Source: JBKCUI01 sp052161625 (GTDB taxonomy: Bacteria; Planctomycetota; Planctomycetia; Pirellulales; Pirellulaceae). Taken from it: a DNA stretch of 64,000 bases. Location: NCBI GenBank assembly GCA_052161625.1, contig CP197412.1, one strand, 5' to 3'. The notes under the pieces are model-generated. The model was not told the DNA's origin and searched no databases. It was given only the letters and a program-made list of their open reading frames with translations. A program made the position numbers and the translations under genes. Shown in pieces: positions 42,024 to 50,332 of this stretch. Each line of letters begins with the position of its first letter. Within the stretch, counting starts at the first letter, position 1.

Positions 42024-43079
42024 TCAAGCGGCTTTGCGCGAACGAGTTCGACCGCGCGAGGAATCACTTTCTTGCAAGCCCTCTGCACTGATCGCATCGA
42101 CCAAGCGTTGGGAGTGCATATCCATCTCGGAGATCAAACGGTCCGTGTGACCGAGGAAATACATATACATTAAATAAGCGGGAATCGCGACCAGAAGTCC
42201 TGCCGCAGTCGTCAGCAACGCTTCGCTGATCCCCCCTGCCAGCATTTCCGGTCGCCCCATCGCTTGCGAACCTGAGATGTCATTGAACGATTGGATCATC
42301 CCCATGACCGTACCCAGAAGTCCAAGGAGAGGCGCAACATTGCTGATCGCATTGAGCAATCGCATGTGGCGTCGCAGGCTATTGCTTTCCCGCTCACCTG
42401 CATCCAAGACGGCTTGCTCGATCTCCACAGCGGGGCGGCCATAACGTTTTACGGCGGCAGCGAGCAAGGTAGCGATCGAACTCGGATTGCGCTCGCACAG
42501 TTCGAGAGCTTCGTCGCGGTCGATCTGCTGTTGCTGAAGCTGCTCGATCAAGCGTTTCACAAAAGGACGAGGTATGACCCGACCGGTTCGAAGCGAGATA
42601 AATCGCTCGAACGAAAAGACCATCAATACAAACGAGCAGAGGGCGATGGGGTACATCATGATCCCTCCATCGTGGAACATTTGAAGCAGGCTTCGTACCG
42701 GGATCTTGCCCTCAGCGTTTCCTGCCGTTTCGTCCGTCGGTGTGCCCATCGGTGCTCCCACCGGTGCACCCGATGTGGAATTGGGATTGGCCGCGAGCCG
42801 AGCATCAGGGCCGTTCACCCAGCCAGGGTTGCTTGAGGCGTTGCCCGCTGGACTAAAACTATTTGAATTGGCGGTGGGGGTCTGCGCAGGAGTGTTGTAG
42901 AAGCTCTGCCGGATCTGCGGCATGTTCCCAACGGTGGAGCCGGGGTACGGGGATCCAGGGTAGGCGGTGCCGGGCCCACCTGGGGATTGCCCTGTCGCGG
43001 TAGAAGCGATGGCGGTGCAAATGCAGAGTATCCCCAAGCTCATCGATTTGTTCATTATCATCCTGATATGCAAACTCAT
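42024..43079 (-). CDS. exbB: ExbB/TolQ/MotA-family proton channel with N-terminal signal segment and spacer
   Basis: The start ATG 43079 overlaps the upstream TPR stop (ATGA), indicating coupling; ATG 43055 with AGGA is an alternative. The N terminus has a signal-like helix (~12-27) followed by a Pro/Gly/Asn-rich spacer to ~130, absent from E. coli ExbB but seen in long planctomycete and Bacteroidetes forms. Three TM helices follow (~140, ~255 and ~300) with the family motif ISNVAPLLGLLGTVMGMI and GISEALLTTAAGLLVAIPAYL. With ExbD it should form an inner-membrane proton-driven motor for an energised partner across the envelope. Confidence 0.9.
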   Translation of the reverse strand: MSLHIRMIMNKSMSLGILCICTAIASTATGQSPGGPGTAYPGSPYPGSTVGNMPQIRQSFYNTPAQTPTANSNSFSPAGNASSNPGWVNGPDARLAANPNSTSGAPVGAPMGTPTDETAGNAEGKIPVRSLLQMFHDGGIMMYPIALCSFVLMVFSFERFISLRTGRVIPRPFVKRLIEQLQQQQIDRDEALELCERNPSSIATLLAAAVKRYGRPAVEIEQAVLDAGERESNSLRRHMRLLNAISNVAPLLGLLGTVMGMIQSFNDISGSQAMGRPEMLAGGISEALLTTAAGLLVAIPAYLMYMYFLGHTDRLISEMDMHSQRLVDAISAEGLQESDSSRGRTRSRKAA

Positions 43080-44965
43080 CGCTTCTTCCCTGAACCGATT
43101 CGCTCTGCTTGTTTGGCCTTGGTCATCAAATCGCTCAGACGTTCGCTGGCCGTCTTAGCAAATGGAGACTCGGGGTATCTTTCCTGCACTCGTCGATACC
43201 ATTCGACCGCCGCATTGGGATCTTGGCTCATTTCTGCGCAGACGCCCAATTGCAACACGCTGGCCGCATGCCAGTGTTCTTCACCAGGAATGGATAGAAC
43301 GCGTTGATAGCTCGCGGCAGCTTCGGCATACCGACGCTGCATCATGAACGTTTCGCCTGCCATCCACCCCGCTCGAGCCAAAAGCGTTGCGTTTGAGTTG
43401 CTCGACGCAATCGCAATTCGATCGAGTCGCTCTCTCGCACCCTGGAAATCGGCCCTGGCAATACAACACCGCGCTAAGAGGTAATCGGCTTCGTCGGCTT
43501 TCTTCCATTTGGGAAAATCGCGACAAAGCGTTGAAACCATCGATTCGGCTTCCTGCCAAGCATTGCGGTTCGCTAGCGTTTCGGCCTGTCGAAGCATGAC
43601 CAGTGGTAGCCAGGTAGGGGGAGTTGGTTCTTTCTCGGAGAATGCCAGCAGCCATTCTGCGTGGGGGCCGATTTTCGACCATTGCTCGGATCGATAGAGG
43701 AGTTCCAGCAATTCCACGCGCAAAGTGATTTCCAGTTCGACGGTTAGCTTCCCTTCGTCAAGTCCTCGCTCGAAGCATTGAATCGCCTCCTTGTTTTCGA
43801 GGGCGAGCGCATGCCCTTTGGCTCGGATGTACCACGCGAACGCCTTCCAAGAATCGGGGCACCCTAGCTCAGTGGCTTCCTCGGACAGTTTGATCGCCTG
43901 GTCCCAGCGATTGGACTGGGCATAATCGCGAGCCAATCGGAGTCTCGCTTCGATGCTTATCCCCGTTTCTGGATACCGTTGGATCAACTCCAGAAAGACG
44001 GCTTCCGATGAGTCGCTCGACCCAGCATCCGCAAACGCGACCCCCAGATCATAGAGGAGTTGTGCAGGGATGTTTCCGGCTAGTGCCAAATCCACGATTG
44101 GCTCGAGTTCTTTCGCAACATCGACCGCCTGGGAAAGCTTCTTCTTTGCGGTGATCTCCAACAGCTTGGCTCGAATGCGGAATTCCGACGAAGGATCCTG
44201 TTGGGCGAACTCCTTTAGTCGATCACACACTTCCTGCCATTGATTTTTTGCGGCAACACATTCGATTGCGTTCCAAGAGGCGAGGGTTTGGAGGAGTTGA
44301 TGCGATGGACTGGACTGTTGTTGACAAGCCTCGATTGCTTTAGCGAAGCACTCCAACGCTTCGTCGGAGGATGGATTTTCGCGGCAGAGCAAGCTCCCGA
44401 GTTCGAGCCAAACGTGGGGAGAGCATGGACTTTGCGTCGGCCAAGCTTCCGAGGTGCGAGAGTCGGTTCCCTTTGCATCGGTCGAGTTGCGAGAAAGCTG
44501 CCGAAGCCGTCGCTCCGCCTCGCGCGTCGATCCCTTCGAAAGGTCGTACTTGGCCAATAGCAGATGGGCAGCCTCCACCCAGCGGTCCCAGGAGGGAGAA
44601 ACGATTGTCTTGCCACTTGAGCGTGTTTGCGTTTCAAAGGTGGACGCATGTTCGAGCCAGCGCTGGATCTCGGAAGCACTTGGGTCCGAGGGATCGAGGT
44701 TCCATCCTGCTAGTGCGGCGAAATACTCTGCTTGAATCGCAAGCTCGGAGTTTGGCGTGGCCCGAGCGACCGTCAAGAATTCTTGCTTGGCACTGGCAAA
44801 GTCTTTCTGAGCAAAGGCTTCGGTCGCTCGTTGGAATGTCAACGCGACTTCGGAGGGGCGCGCGAGGGGTTCCTCCCCACTTGAGAAGCGGCTAGGGAAA
44901 AGCACGAGCAGGCAGCAAGCGAAAATCGCTAGCACCGAATTTCTGTCCTGCTGGTTCGAGTTCAT
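43076..44965 (-). CDS. Exported TPR-repeat protein, first gene of the ExbB/ExbD operon
   Basis: A signal peptide (residues ~10-30, ending FSSG|EE) precedes a 600-residue chain built of TPR-like helical pairs, e.g. ATEAFAQKDFASAKQEFL, AEYFAALAGWNL, DLGVAFADAGSSDSSEAVFL and RRYAEAAASYQRVLSI near the end. The last repeats resemble YbgF/CpoB-type units (VEWYRRVQERYPESPFA). TPR proteins act as scaffolds, often in Tol-Pal or Exb-type envelope machines. It is coupled to exbB by a 4-base overlap. Its start region lies about 240 bases from the divergent mscL start. Confidence 0.85.
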   Translation of the reverse strand: MNSNQQDRNSVLAIFACCLLVLFPSRFSSGEEPLARPSEVALTFQRATEAFAQKDFASAKQEFLTVARATPNSELAIQAEYFAALAGWNLDPSDPSASEIQRWLEHASTFETQTRSSGKTIVSPSWDRWVEAAHLLLAKYDLSKGSTREAERRLRQLSRNSTDAKGTDSRTSEAWPTQSPCSPHVWLELGSLLCRENPSSDEALECFAKAIEACQQQSSPSHQLLQTLASWNAIECVAAKNQWQEVCDRLKEFAQQDPSSEFRIRAKLLEITAKKKLSQAVDVAKELEPIVDLALAGNIPAQLLYDLGVAFADAGSSDSSEAVFLELIQRYPETGISIEARLRLARDYAQSNRWDQAIKLSEEATELGCPDSWKAFAWYIRAKGHALALENKEAIQCFERGLDEGKLTVELEITLRVELLELLYRSEQWSKIGPHAEWLLAFSEKEPTPPTWLPLVMLRQAETLANRNAWQEAESMVSTLCRDFPKWKKADEADYLLARCCIARADFQGARERLDRIAIASSNSNATLLARAGWMAGETFMMQRRYAEAAASYQRVLSIPGEEHWHAASVLQLGVCAEMSQDPNAAVEWYRRVQERYPESPFAKTASERLSDLMTKAKQAERIGSGKKR

Positions 44966-45200
44966 GGGGCGGAAACGATAATGTGCGAAGGATACGAAGT
45001 GTGGGGGGGCTCGGAGTTGCGGTTCGGCGGCCTCCGACTTCCGACGTGCGAATTCCGGCGTGCGAATTCCTCTGTCGATACGAAATAACCACCGAGCGTT
45101 TCAAGGGGAGAATTCGGTTGCTCCCAATTTCCGGAAAATCCTGTAAGCTTGGCGGCATCATTCCTTTTCATTCTTTTAGGCAACGGCAGGAGTTCCTCAG

Positions 45201-45692
45201 ATGGGTCTTTTTCAAGAATTCAAAGCGTTTGCGATGCGCGGCAACGTAATCGATTTAGCGGTCGGCGTTGTCATCGGCGGCGCGTTTGGAAAGATCATCA
45301 ACTCGCTCGTCGAAAATGTGTTCATGACTCCACTGAACTTGATCACGGCGAAAAGCGGTGTGAATTTCAACGGGTTGTCGTTGAAGTACTCCCATTTGAC
45401 TGGTGGAAAGATAGAGCTTCCTGTCTTAAAGAAAGATGGGACACCTGAGCTCGATGCGAACGGCAATGCTGTCATGAACTTGACCGACCCGGATATTCTC
45501 AAGTACGGGCCATTCATCCAAACAACATTCGAATTCATCATCATCGCGTTCGCCTTGTTCATGGTGATCCAGTTGATGAATCGTATGAAGAGAAAGGAAG
45601 AAGCGGCACCGGCGGCAACCCCGGAAGATGTTCTTTTGCTCCGCGAAATCCGAGATGCGCTCGCCAAGTCAGCACCTCGCCGCGCCGAGTAA
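45201..45692 (+). CDS. mscL: Large-conductance mechanosensitive channel MscL
   Basis: MscL opens under membrane tension to release solutes after hypo-osmotic shock. The N-terminal amphipathic start LFQEFKAFAMRGNVIDLAVGVVIGGAF, seen here as FKAFAMRGNVIDLAVGV, is near-diagnostic, with TM1 (~residues 14-40) and TM2 (~100-122: FIIIAFALFMVIQL). The periplasmic loop (45-95) is longer than in E. coli, bringing the protein to 163 residues. GGCAGGAG lies upstream of the ATG. A 14-bp tandem duplication spans the stop codon. Confidence 0.95.
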   Translation: MGLFQEFKAFAMRGNVIDLAVGVVIGGAFGKIINSLVENVFMTPLNLITAKSGVNFNGLSLKYSHLTGGKIELPVLKKDGTPELDANGNAVMNLTDPDILKYGPFIQTTFEFIIIAFALFMVIQLMNRMKRKEEAAPAATPEDVLLLREIRDALAKSAPRRAE

Positions 45693-45708
45693 TTCGCGCC
45701 GAGTAATT
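45681..45708 (+). repeat. 14-bp tandem duplication across the mscL stop
   Basis: CGCGCCGAGTAATT occurs twice in a row, duplicating the end of the mscL reading frame including GAG TAA. The first copy supplies the actual stop. Confidence 0.8.
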
Positions 45709-45812
45709 CGTTCCGGGGGATCGGGCTGGGTTTTGCACAGATTTCCTGGCTGCCATCGCCCTGCCGCCTGCGACCAGACACAGAGTAATGGGAATTTATA
45801 CGGGGGATTGGA

Positions 45813-46439
45813 ATGGGGAACACGAGCCTGCATTGGCGTTATGCGGTCAAACAGTTTGATGCGACCAGAAAGATTCCGAGCGAGCAATGGGAAGAGATCG
45901 AGGAGAGCTTGGTTCTCACTCCAAGCTCCTTTGGATTGCAACCATGGAAATTCATCGTCATCACTTCCCCGGAAATCAAGGCGCAGCTGCAAGGTGCCTC
46001 TTGGAACCAAACGCAGCCTCGCGATTGCTCTCACATGATTGCCTTCGCAGCATTAAGAGAGGTAACCGAGGAGTACGTCGATGCGTTCCTGCAATCCGTA
46101 TGCGATGGCCGAGGTGTCGGCATGGATACCCTCGCTATGTACCGACAGGTCTTGCTCGGCTTTCTTAAGAACCAGGAAGGTAAGCACTTTGAATGGGCAA
46201 CGAACCAGGTTTACATCGCACTCGGACAAGTGATGGCGGTTGCAGCCTCGATGCGTATCGACGCTTGCCCGATGGAGGGGATTGTGCGCTCCGAATATGA
46301 TCGGATTCTCGGCTTAGACGGGTCGCTTTATGGAACGGTCGTCGGCTGTGCCCTTGGGTATCGGCATTCCGACGATAAGTATGCGTTGGCTAAGAAAGTT
46401 CGCTTCGCTCGACAGCTCGTGATCGAGTACCGCGCATGA
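45813..46439 (+). CDS. Nitroreductase-family NAD(P)H-dependent flavin oxidoreductase
   Basis: The FMN-binding start is typical: HWRYAVKQFDATRKIP (residues ~7-22) gives the RxSxR-like Arg/Lys phosphate contacts; LTPSSFGLQPWKFIVI matches the family's (S/P)SSxNxQPW motif. A Cys/Gly loop (ACPMEGI) and a C-terminal Arg-containing segment KKVRFARQLV follow. Length (208 residues) is usual for NfnB-like enzymes, which reduce nitro groups, quinones or other electron acceptors. It leads a run of three overlapping genes, so it may act in the same pathway as the acyltransferase and methyltransferase. Confidence 0.87.
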   Translation: MGNTSLHWRYAVKQFDATRKIPSEQWEEIEESLVLTPSSFGLQPWKFIVITSPEIKAQLQGASWNQTQPRDCSHMIAFAALREVTEEYVDAFLQSVCDGRGVGMDTLAMYRQVLLGFLKNQEGKHFEWATNQVYIALGQVMAVAASMRIDACPMEGIVRSEYDRILGLDGSLYGTVVGCALGYRHSDDKYALAKKVRFARQLVIEYRA

Positions 46440-47254
46440 GTCGCCACCACTTGCCAACGGTTCCCGCTTCCCAGAAGTGGCTCGTCGATGGATTTTGTTG
46501 GTACGCGCGCGGTATGGTGCGCAAACAGTTCAGTTCGTTTGGCTGGGCGACCGATCAGGTATTGACCGAGATCGATCCCAACGACGCTTTGGTGGTCTGC
46601 GCCAACCACGCCAGTTGGTGGGATCCAATCGTGGCAATGCTCCTTCGCCAAGCCTTGATGCCAGAGAGAACCTTCTACGCACCGATCGATGCCGAGCAAC
46701 TCGAAAACTATGCCGTTCTGAAAAAGATGGGCTTCTATGGTGTACAGCTTCAAAGTTTCTCTGGTGCCCACCATTTCCTATCGACGAGCAAGGCGATTCT
46801 CGCGATGCCTAATACGTCCATTTGGATTACCCCAGAAGGACGGTTCTGCGATGTACGCGATCTGAGCCAACCTCTCATGCCGGGTCTGGCCCATTTAGCG
46901 ACGAAGGTTGAGAGGACGGTCTTTCTTCCGCTCGCCATTGAGTATCCGTTTTGGGATGATGCCCGCCCCCATGTGTTCATCCGATTCGGTACCCCCTTAC
47001 GAGTCGATATCGGGGGATTGAAATCGAAAGGGGAGTGGAATGACGCGATCCTGCAACCGTTTCGGCAGAATCAAAAGGAGTTGGCGGATTTGGTCATTCG
47101 CCGCGATCCGAATCAATTCGGATATCTGATACCCAATCGGCCGCAGCGTTTGAACTGGTATGACTTTGCTCGCAGTTGGGCTGCTTGGGTGCAAGGCAAA
47201 CGCTTCGATCCAAGACATTCCGCCCGATTGCCAAGGCCTCGCAATGGATTCTAG
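46436..47254 (+). CDS. Lysophospholipid/glycerolipid acyltransferase (PlsC-like)
   Basis: The catalytic HX4D motif is present as NHASWWDP (residues ~57-64), the second block as KKMGFYGVQL, and block III as ITPEGRFCD (~140). Segments LPLAIEYPFWDD and HVFIRFGTPLRV follow as usual. No strong TM helix is seen, so it is probably peripheral. Substrate could be lysophosphatidate or a specialised glycerolipid. The start overlaps the nitroreductase stop (ATGA), and its end overlaps the next gene by 11 bases, so all three are a tight operon. Confidence 0.86.
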   Translation: MSRHHLPTVPASQKWLVDGFCWYARGMVRKQFSSFGWATDQVLTEIDPNDALVVCANHASWWDPIVAMLLRQALMPERTFYAPIDAEQLENYAVLKKMGFYGVQLQSFSGAHHFLSTSKAILAMPNTSIWITPEGRFCDVRDLSQPLMPGLAHLATKVERTVFLPLAIEYPFWDDARPHVFIRFGTPLRVDIGGLKSKGEWNDAILQPFRQNQKELADLVIRRDPNQFGYLIPNRPQRLNWYDFARSWAAWVQGKRFDPRHSARLPRPRNGF

Positions 47255-47975
47255 CGACCCACCCACCCACCCTAGCTTCGATTCCTACGCTGCGGAATAC
47301 GAGGAAGCACTCGCCAAAGGAATTGCTCTCTCTGGGGAATCATCCGACTACTTCGCATCGGCTCGAATCGAAATAACGCGGCAAAATCTGCGACGATTCG
47401 GATTCACGCCATCCCTCGCTATGGATTTCGGGTGCGGAACAGGGAATAGCGTTCCCTATTTGTTAAGCACACTCGAGTGCAGACGCGTCATCGGAGTCGA
47501 CCCTTCAAAGGCTTCGTTACAAATTGCTGCACAGAAGTTATCCGACGCAAGGGTAGAATGGTGTGCTCCAGAAAACTGGAGGCGTGATCTGTTTGTCGAT
47601 TTCGCCTTCTGCAACGGAGTGTTTCATCACATCCCACCCGATGCCAGGCTTGATGCGTTGCGGTGGATTTACGAACGGTTAACGCCGGGTGGTTGTTTCG
47701 CGTATTGGGAAAACAATCCGTGGAATCCTGGTACGCGTTGGGTGATGCACCGCATTCCCTTTGATCGAGAAGCAATTTGTTTGAGTGTTCTCGAATCGAA
47801 ACGGCTCATCGAGCAAGCTGGGTTTCGGATTCGAGTTAGCCGAAGTGCTTTTTACTTCCCGAGGTTGTTAAAAGGGCTTCGAGTGCTTGAGCCATGGTTG
47901 TCTCGGTTCCCGCTGGGAGCGCAATACGGGATCTTGGCTACGAAGCCGTCGAACGGTCGTCCTCGACCGTTCTAG
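47244..47975 (+). CDS. Class I SAM-dependent methyltransferase
   Basis: Motif I is AMDFGCGTGNSVPYLL (~residues 55-70), followed by the acidic motif II end VIGVDPSK and the post-I/III blocks VEWCAPENW and FAFCNGVFHHI, ending with a conserved aromatic/proline motif LTPGGCFAYWENNPWNP. These fit the UbiE/COQ5-type fold. ATG 47244 overlaps the preceding acyltransferase gene; the longer ORF start at 47160 lies well inside it. The methyl acceptor is unknown; a lipid or quinone-like compound would fit the operon neighbours. A hairpin overlaps its stop. Confidence 0.87.
   Translation: MDSSDPPTHPSFDSYAAEYEEALAKGIALSGESSDYFASARIEITRQNLRRFGFTPSLAMDFGCGTGNSVPYLLSTLECRRVIGVDPSKASLQIAAQKLSDARVEWCAPENWRRDLFVDFAFCNGVFHHIPPDARLDALRWIYERLTPGGCFAYWENNPWNPGTRWVMHRIPFDREAICLSVLESKRLIEQAGFRIRVSRSAFYFPRLLKGLRVLEPWLSRFPLGAQYGILATKPSNGRPRPF
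47951..47972. terminator. Hairpin at the end of the methyltransferase gene
   Basis: GAACGGTCG and CGACCGTTC form a perfect 9-bp stem with loop TCCT. It overlaps the last codons of the methyltransferase gene and lies 36 bases beyond the stop of the converging Gfo/Idh gene. No T tract follows directly, so termination is plausible in either direction but not certain. Confidence 0.5.
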
Positions 47976-48007
47976 CATGTCAGACGCTTTTATTAGACCG
48001 AGCCCAT

Positions 48008-49141
48008 CTACGAGATGCTTGCCCACTGGCGATTCTTCGCACTTTCCAGGACAGCGTCGCAGACTTTTTGGGTTTCTAAAGCATCGCGGAAGGTCGGGTG
48101 GGCGGGTTCCCCCGTTTCAAGGCTCTTCAAGAAGTCGGCGACTTGGTGGATGAACGAGTGTTCATAGCCAATTTGAAGCCCAGGCACCCACCAATTGCCC
48201 ATATAGGGTTGATTCCCATCGGACACGTGGATACTTCGCCAGCCGCGGACGATCGACTCGTCGCTGTGATCGAAGTACTTGAGCCGATGGAGATCGTGGA
48301 GATCCCATGCGAGCGAGGCATTTTCACCGTTGATTTCCAAGGTGTACAGCGCTTTGTGGCCGCGTGCGTATCGAGTCGATTCAAAGAGGCCTAACGATCC
48401 GTTTTTGAAGTGGCAGAAGAAGGAGCAAGCGTCATCGATGCCTACCGGTTGTTTCTTGCCCGTCTCCGCGTGAACTCGTTCCTTGACAAAGGTCTCGGTC
48501 ACGGCGGAAAGATCGGTGATCGATCCGTTGAGCCATAGTGCGGTGTCGATGCAGTGGGCGAGCAAATCGCCGGTCACGCCGCTACCTGCCGCCTCAACAT
48601 CGAGACGCCAAGTTGCTGCGCCCCCTTGTGGGACGTCAGCGTTGATCGTCCAGTCTTGGAGAAAGTTAGCCCGGTAGTGGAAAATGCGTCCCAGTTTCCC
48701 TGAATCGATGATTTGCTTTGCCAACGTGACGGCAGGGATGCGACGGTAGTTGTACCAAACCATGTTCGCGACGCCGGCCTTTTCGACCGCTTCGCACATC
48801 TCCAAGCCTTCTTCGGTGTTCATCGCGAGTGGCTTTTCGCAAAGGATCATCTTGCCCGCTTTGGCGGCCGCGATTGCGATCTCTTTGTGAATGTTGTTGG
48901 GGGTGCAGATATCGACCGCATCGATGTCTTTGCGTTCCAACAGCTTTCGCCAATCTGTTTCGATTGATTCGTAGCCCCAGTTCTTTGCGAACGAGGAGGC
49001 CTTTTCCGCGTTGCGGGCGCAGAGAGCCTTGAGAACCGGCTTGTACTCGCAAGGAAAAAAGTGGTTGGCTTGTGCGTACGCGTTCGAGTGGGCTTTACCC
49101 ATGAAGCCGTACCCGATCATTCCGATGCGGAGTTCTTTCAT
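48008..49141 (-). CDS. Gfo/Idh/MocA-family oxidoreductase
   Basis: The Rossmann start RIGMIGYGFMGKAHSNAY includes the GxGxxG dinucleotide motif. The EKP motif appears as ILCEKPLAMN (~residues 100-109), and the substrate domain carries TGDLLAHCIDTALWL and later RFHH-like catalytic-type residues. Length (377 residues) is typical. Such enzymes oxidise or reduce inositol, glucoside and amino sugar C-OH groups with NAD(P). It is the last gene of a three-gene minus-strand run with a TIM-barrel isomerase and a cupin-type protein, which supports a sugar-catabolic role. The substrate is not determinable. Confidence 0.92.
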   Translation of the reverse strand: MKELRIGMIGYGFMGKAHSNAYAQANHFFPCEYKPVLKALCARNAEKASSFAKNWGYESIETDWRKLLERKDIDAVDICTPNNIHKEIAIAAAKAGKMILCEKPLAMNTEEGLEMCEAVEKAGVANMVWYNYRRIPAVTLAKQIIDSGKLGRIFHYRANFLQDWTINADVPQGGAATWRLDVEAAGSGVTGDLLAHCIDTALWLNGSITDLSAVTETFVKERVHAETGKKQPVGIDDACSFFCHFKNGSLGLFESTRYARGHKALYTLEINGENASLAWDLHDLHRLKYFDHSDESIVRGWRSIHVSDGNQPYMGNWWVPGLQIGYEHSFIHQVADFLKSLETGEPAHPTFRDALETQKVCDAVLESAKNRQWASIS

Positions 49142-49201
49142 CGAGGTTATTCCGATATGGTTGGAGGGCCGATATGGTTGGATGGATAGTGGGGCAGTTT
49201 G

Positions 49202-50221
49202 TTATTGGGAATCTCGGACGCGAATCATCACATCCAAAATCGAGTTCCAGGTTTGGGGCTTTTCCAGAGTTGCATTGGGGAACATGCAACCGTCCCAGCA
49301 GATATGTTGGATGCCGCGTGCCGCAGCGTCCTTAAGCCAGTAGCTGGAGCACCGGACGATGTCGAGTTTGCCGTTTGGATCGTCTGCGGGGCAGTGCTTA
49401 CCCGTCTTGTCGTGAGATCCGGCGCCGTGGACATGGCCGTCGTTTTGTGCGACGTGGAAGTCGATGGTCCAAGGTCGAAGCTTGTCGGTCATCGCTTCGT
49501 AGGCGGCGTAGAACTCTTCTTGGCTGTAACCTTCTTTGAGCAGTGCATACTCGGGAGCGTTGTAGCCGAGGAGGTAAAGGTAGGTGTGAGCCAAGTCCGC
49601 TTGGAAACCTAGAGCGTCAGGCATGCCGACTCCCTCGAGCACGTCGAGCATATCGCGCCAAGAGTGCATCCCCGCCCAGCAAATTTCGCCTTCGGCAGCT
49701 AGTCGTTGGCCTGCATCTTTCGCAATCTTCGCCGCTTCCTTGAAGGTCTCGACGATCTTCTTGGTGTTGCTCACTTTGTCGGATCGCCATTTCTCAATGC
49801 CGAATTCCGCGCTGTCGATCCGAATCACCCCATACTTTCGGACACCATGCTTTTCGAATACGTTGGCGATGCGGCAAGCCATTTTCACGGCCGAAAGGAA
49901 TTTTTCCCGGGAAGCTTCATCGCCCATGGCGGAATCACCAACGGTTCCTCCCCAAACAGGAGCGACCAGCGATCCCACCGCGAAGCCGTGACTCGCGATC
50001 TTATCAGCGATCTTCAGAAGTTCTTCATCGCTGGCGTTGGGGTCGGTGTGGGGGAAAAAAAGAAAGTAATCGATGCCATCGAACTTTTGGCCATTCACGC
50101 TGGCCGCTGCGGTAAGCTCCAGCATGCGATCCAAACTGATTGGGGGCTCTTGGTCGGGCCCATCTCCCTTGCCAACCAAACCGGGCCACATCGCATTGTG
50201 AAGCTTTAACTTTGTCATCAA
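49202..50221 (-). CDS. Sugar phosphate isomerase/epimerase-family TIM-barrel protein
   Basis: A xylose-isomerase-like TIM barrel (339 residues) without export signal. Blocks KFDGIDYFLFFPHTD, VGSLVAPVWGGT, GVIRIDSAEFG, RLAAEGEICWAGMH (Glu ligand), ALGFQADLAHTYL (Asp/His ligands) and TIDFHVAQNDG follow in the order expected for metal-binding loops. It follows the cupin gene by 112 bases, separated by a hairpin, and precedes the Gfo/Idh gene by 61 bases. The trio is a typical planctomycete/Bacteroidetes sugar-catabolism set. The sugar is unknown. Confidence 0.87.
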   Translation of the reverse strand: MMTKLKLHNAMWPGLVGKGDGPDQEPPISLDRMLELTAAASVNGQKFDGIDYFLFFPHTDPNASDEELLKIADKIASHGFAVGSLVAPVWGGTVGDSAMGDEASREKFLSAVKMACRIANVFEKHGVRKYGVIRIDSAEFGIEKWRSDKVSNTKKIVETFKEAAKIAKDAGQRLAAEGEICWAGMHSWRDMLDVLEGVGMPDALGFQADLAHTYLYLLGYNAPEYALLKEGYSQEEFYAAYEAMTDKLRPWTIDFHVAQNDGHVHGAGSHDKTGKHCPADDPNGKLDIVRCSSYWLKDAAARGIQHICWDGCMFPNATLEKPQTWNSILDVMIRVRDSQ

Positions 50222-50265
50222 GATACTCGAATGAGTTAGGGGGAATTGGGAAGGGAGAAACCGAG

Positions 50266-50292
50266 CGAAGAGGGGGGAATCACCTCTTCGCG
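50266..50292. other. Intercistronic hairpin between cupin and isomerase genes
   Basis: A perfect 9-bp stem GCGAAGAGG/CCTCTTCGC encloses a 9-base loop in the 111-base gap. There is no T tract on the minus strand, so it may stabilise or process the message or attenuate transcription rather than end it. Confidence 0.55.
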
Positions 50293-50332
50293 TTAGTCAA
50301 AGAACGGGGGATGTCCCGTTTGGGAAAACGTC

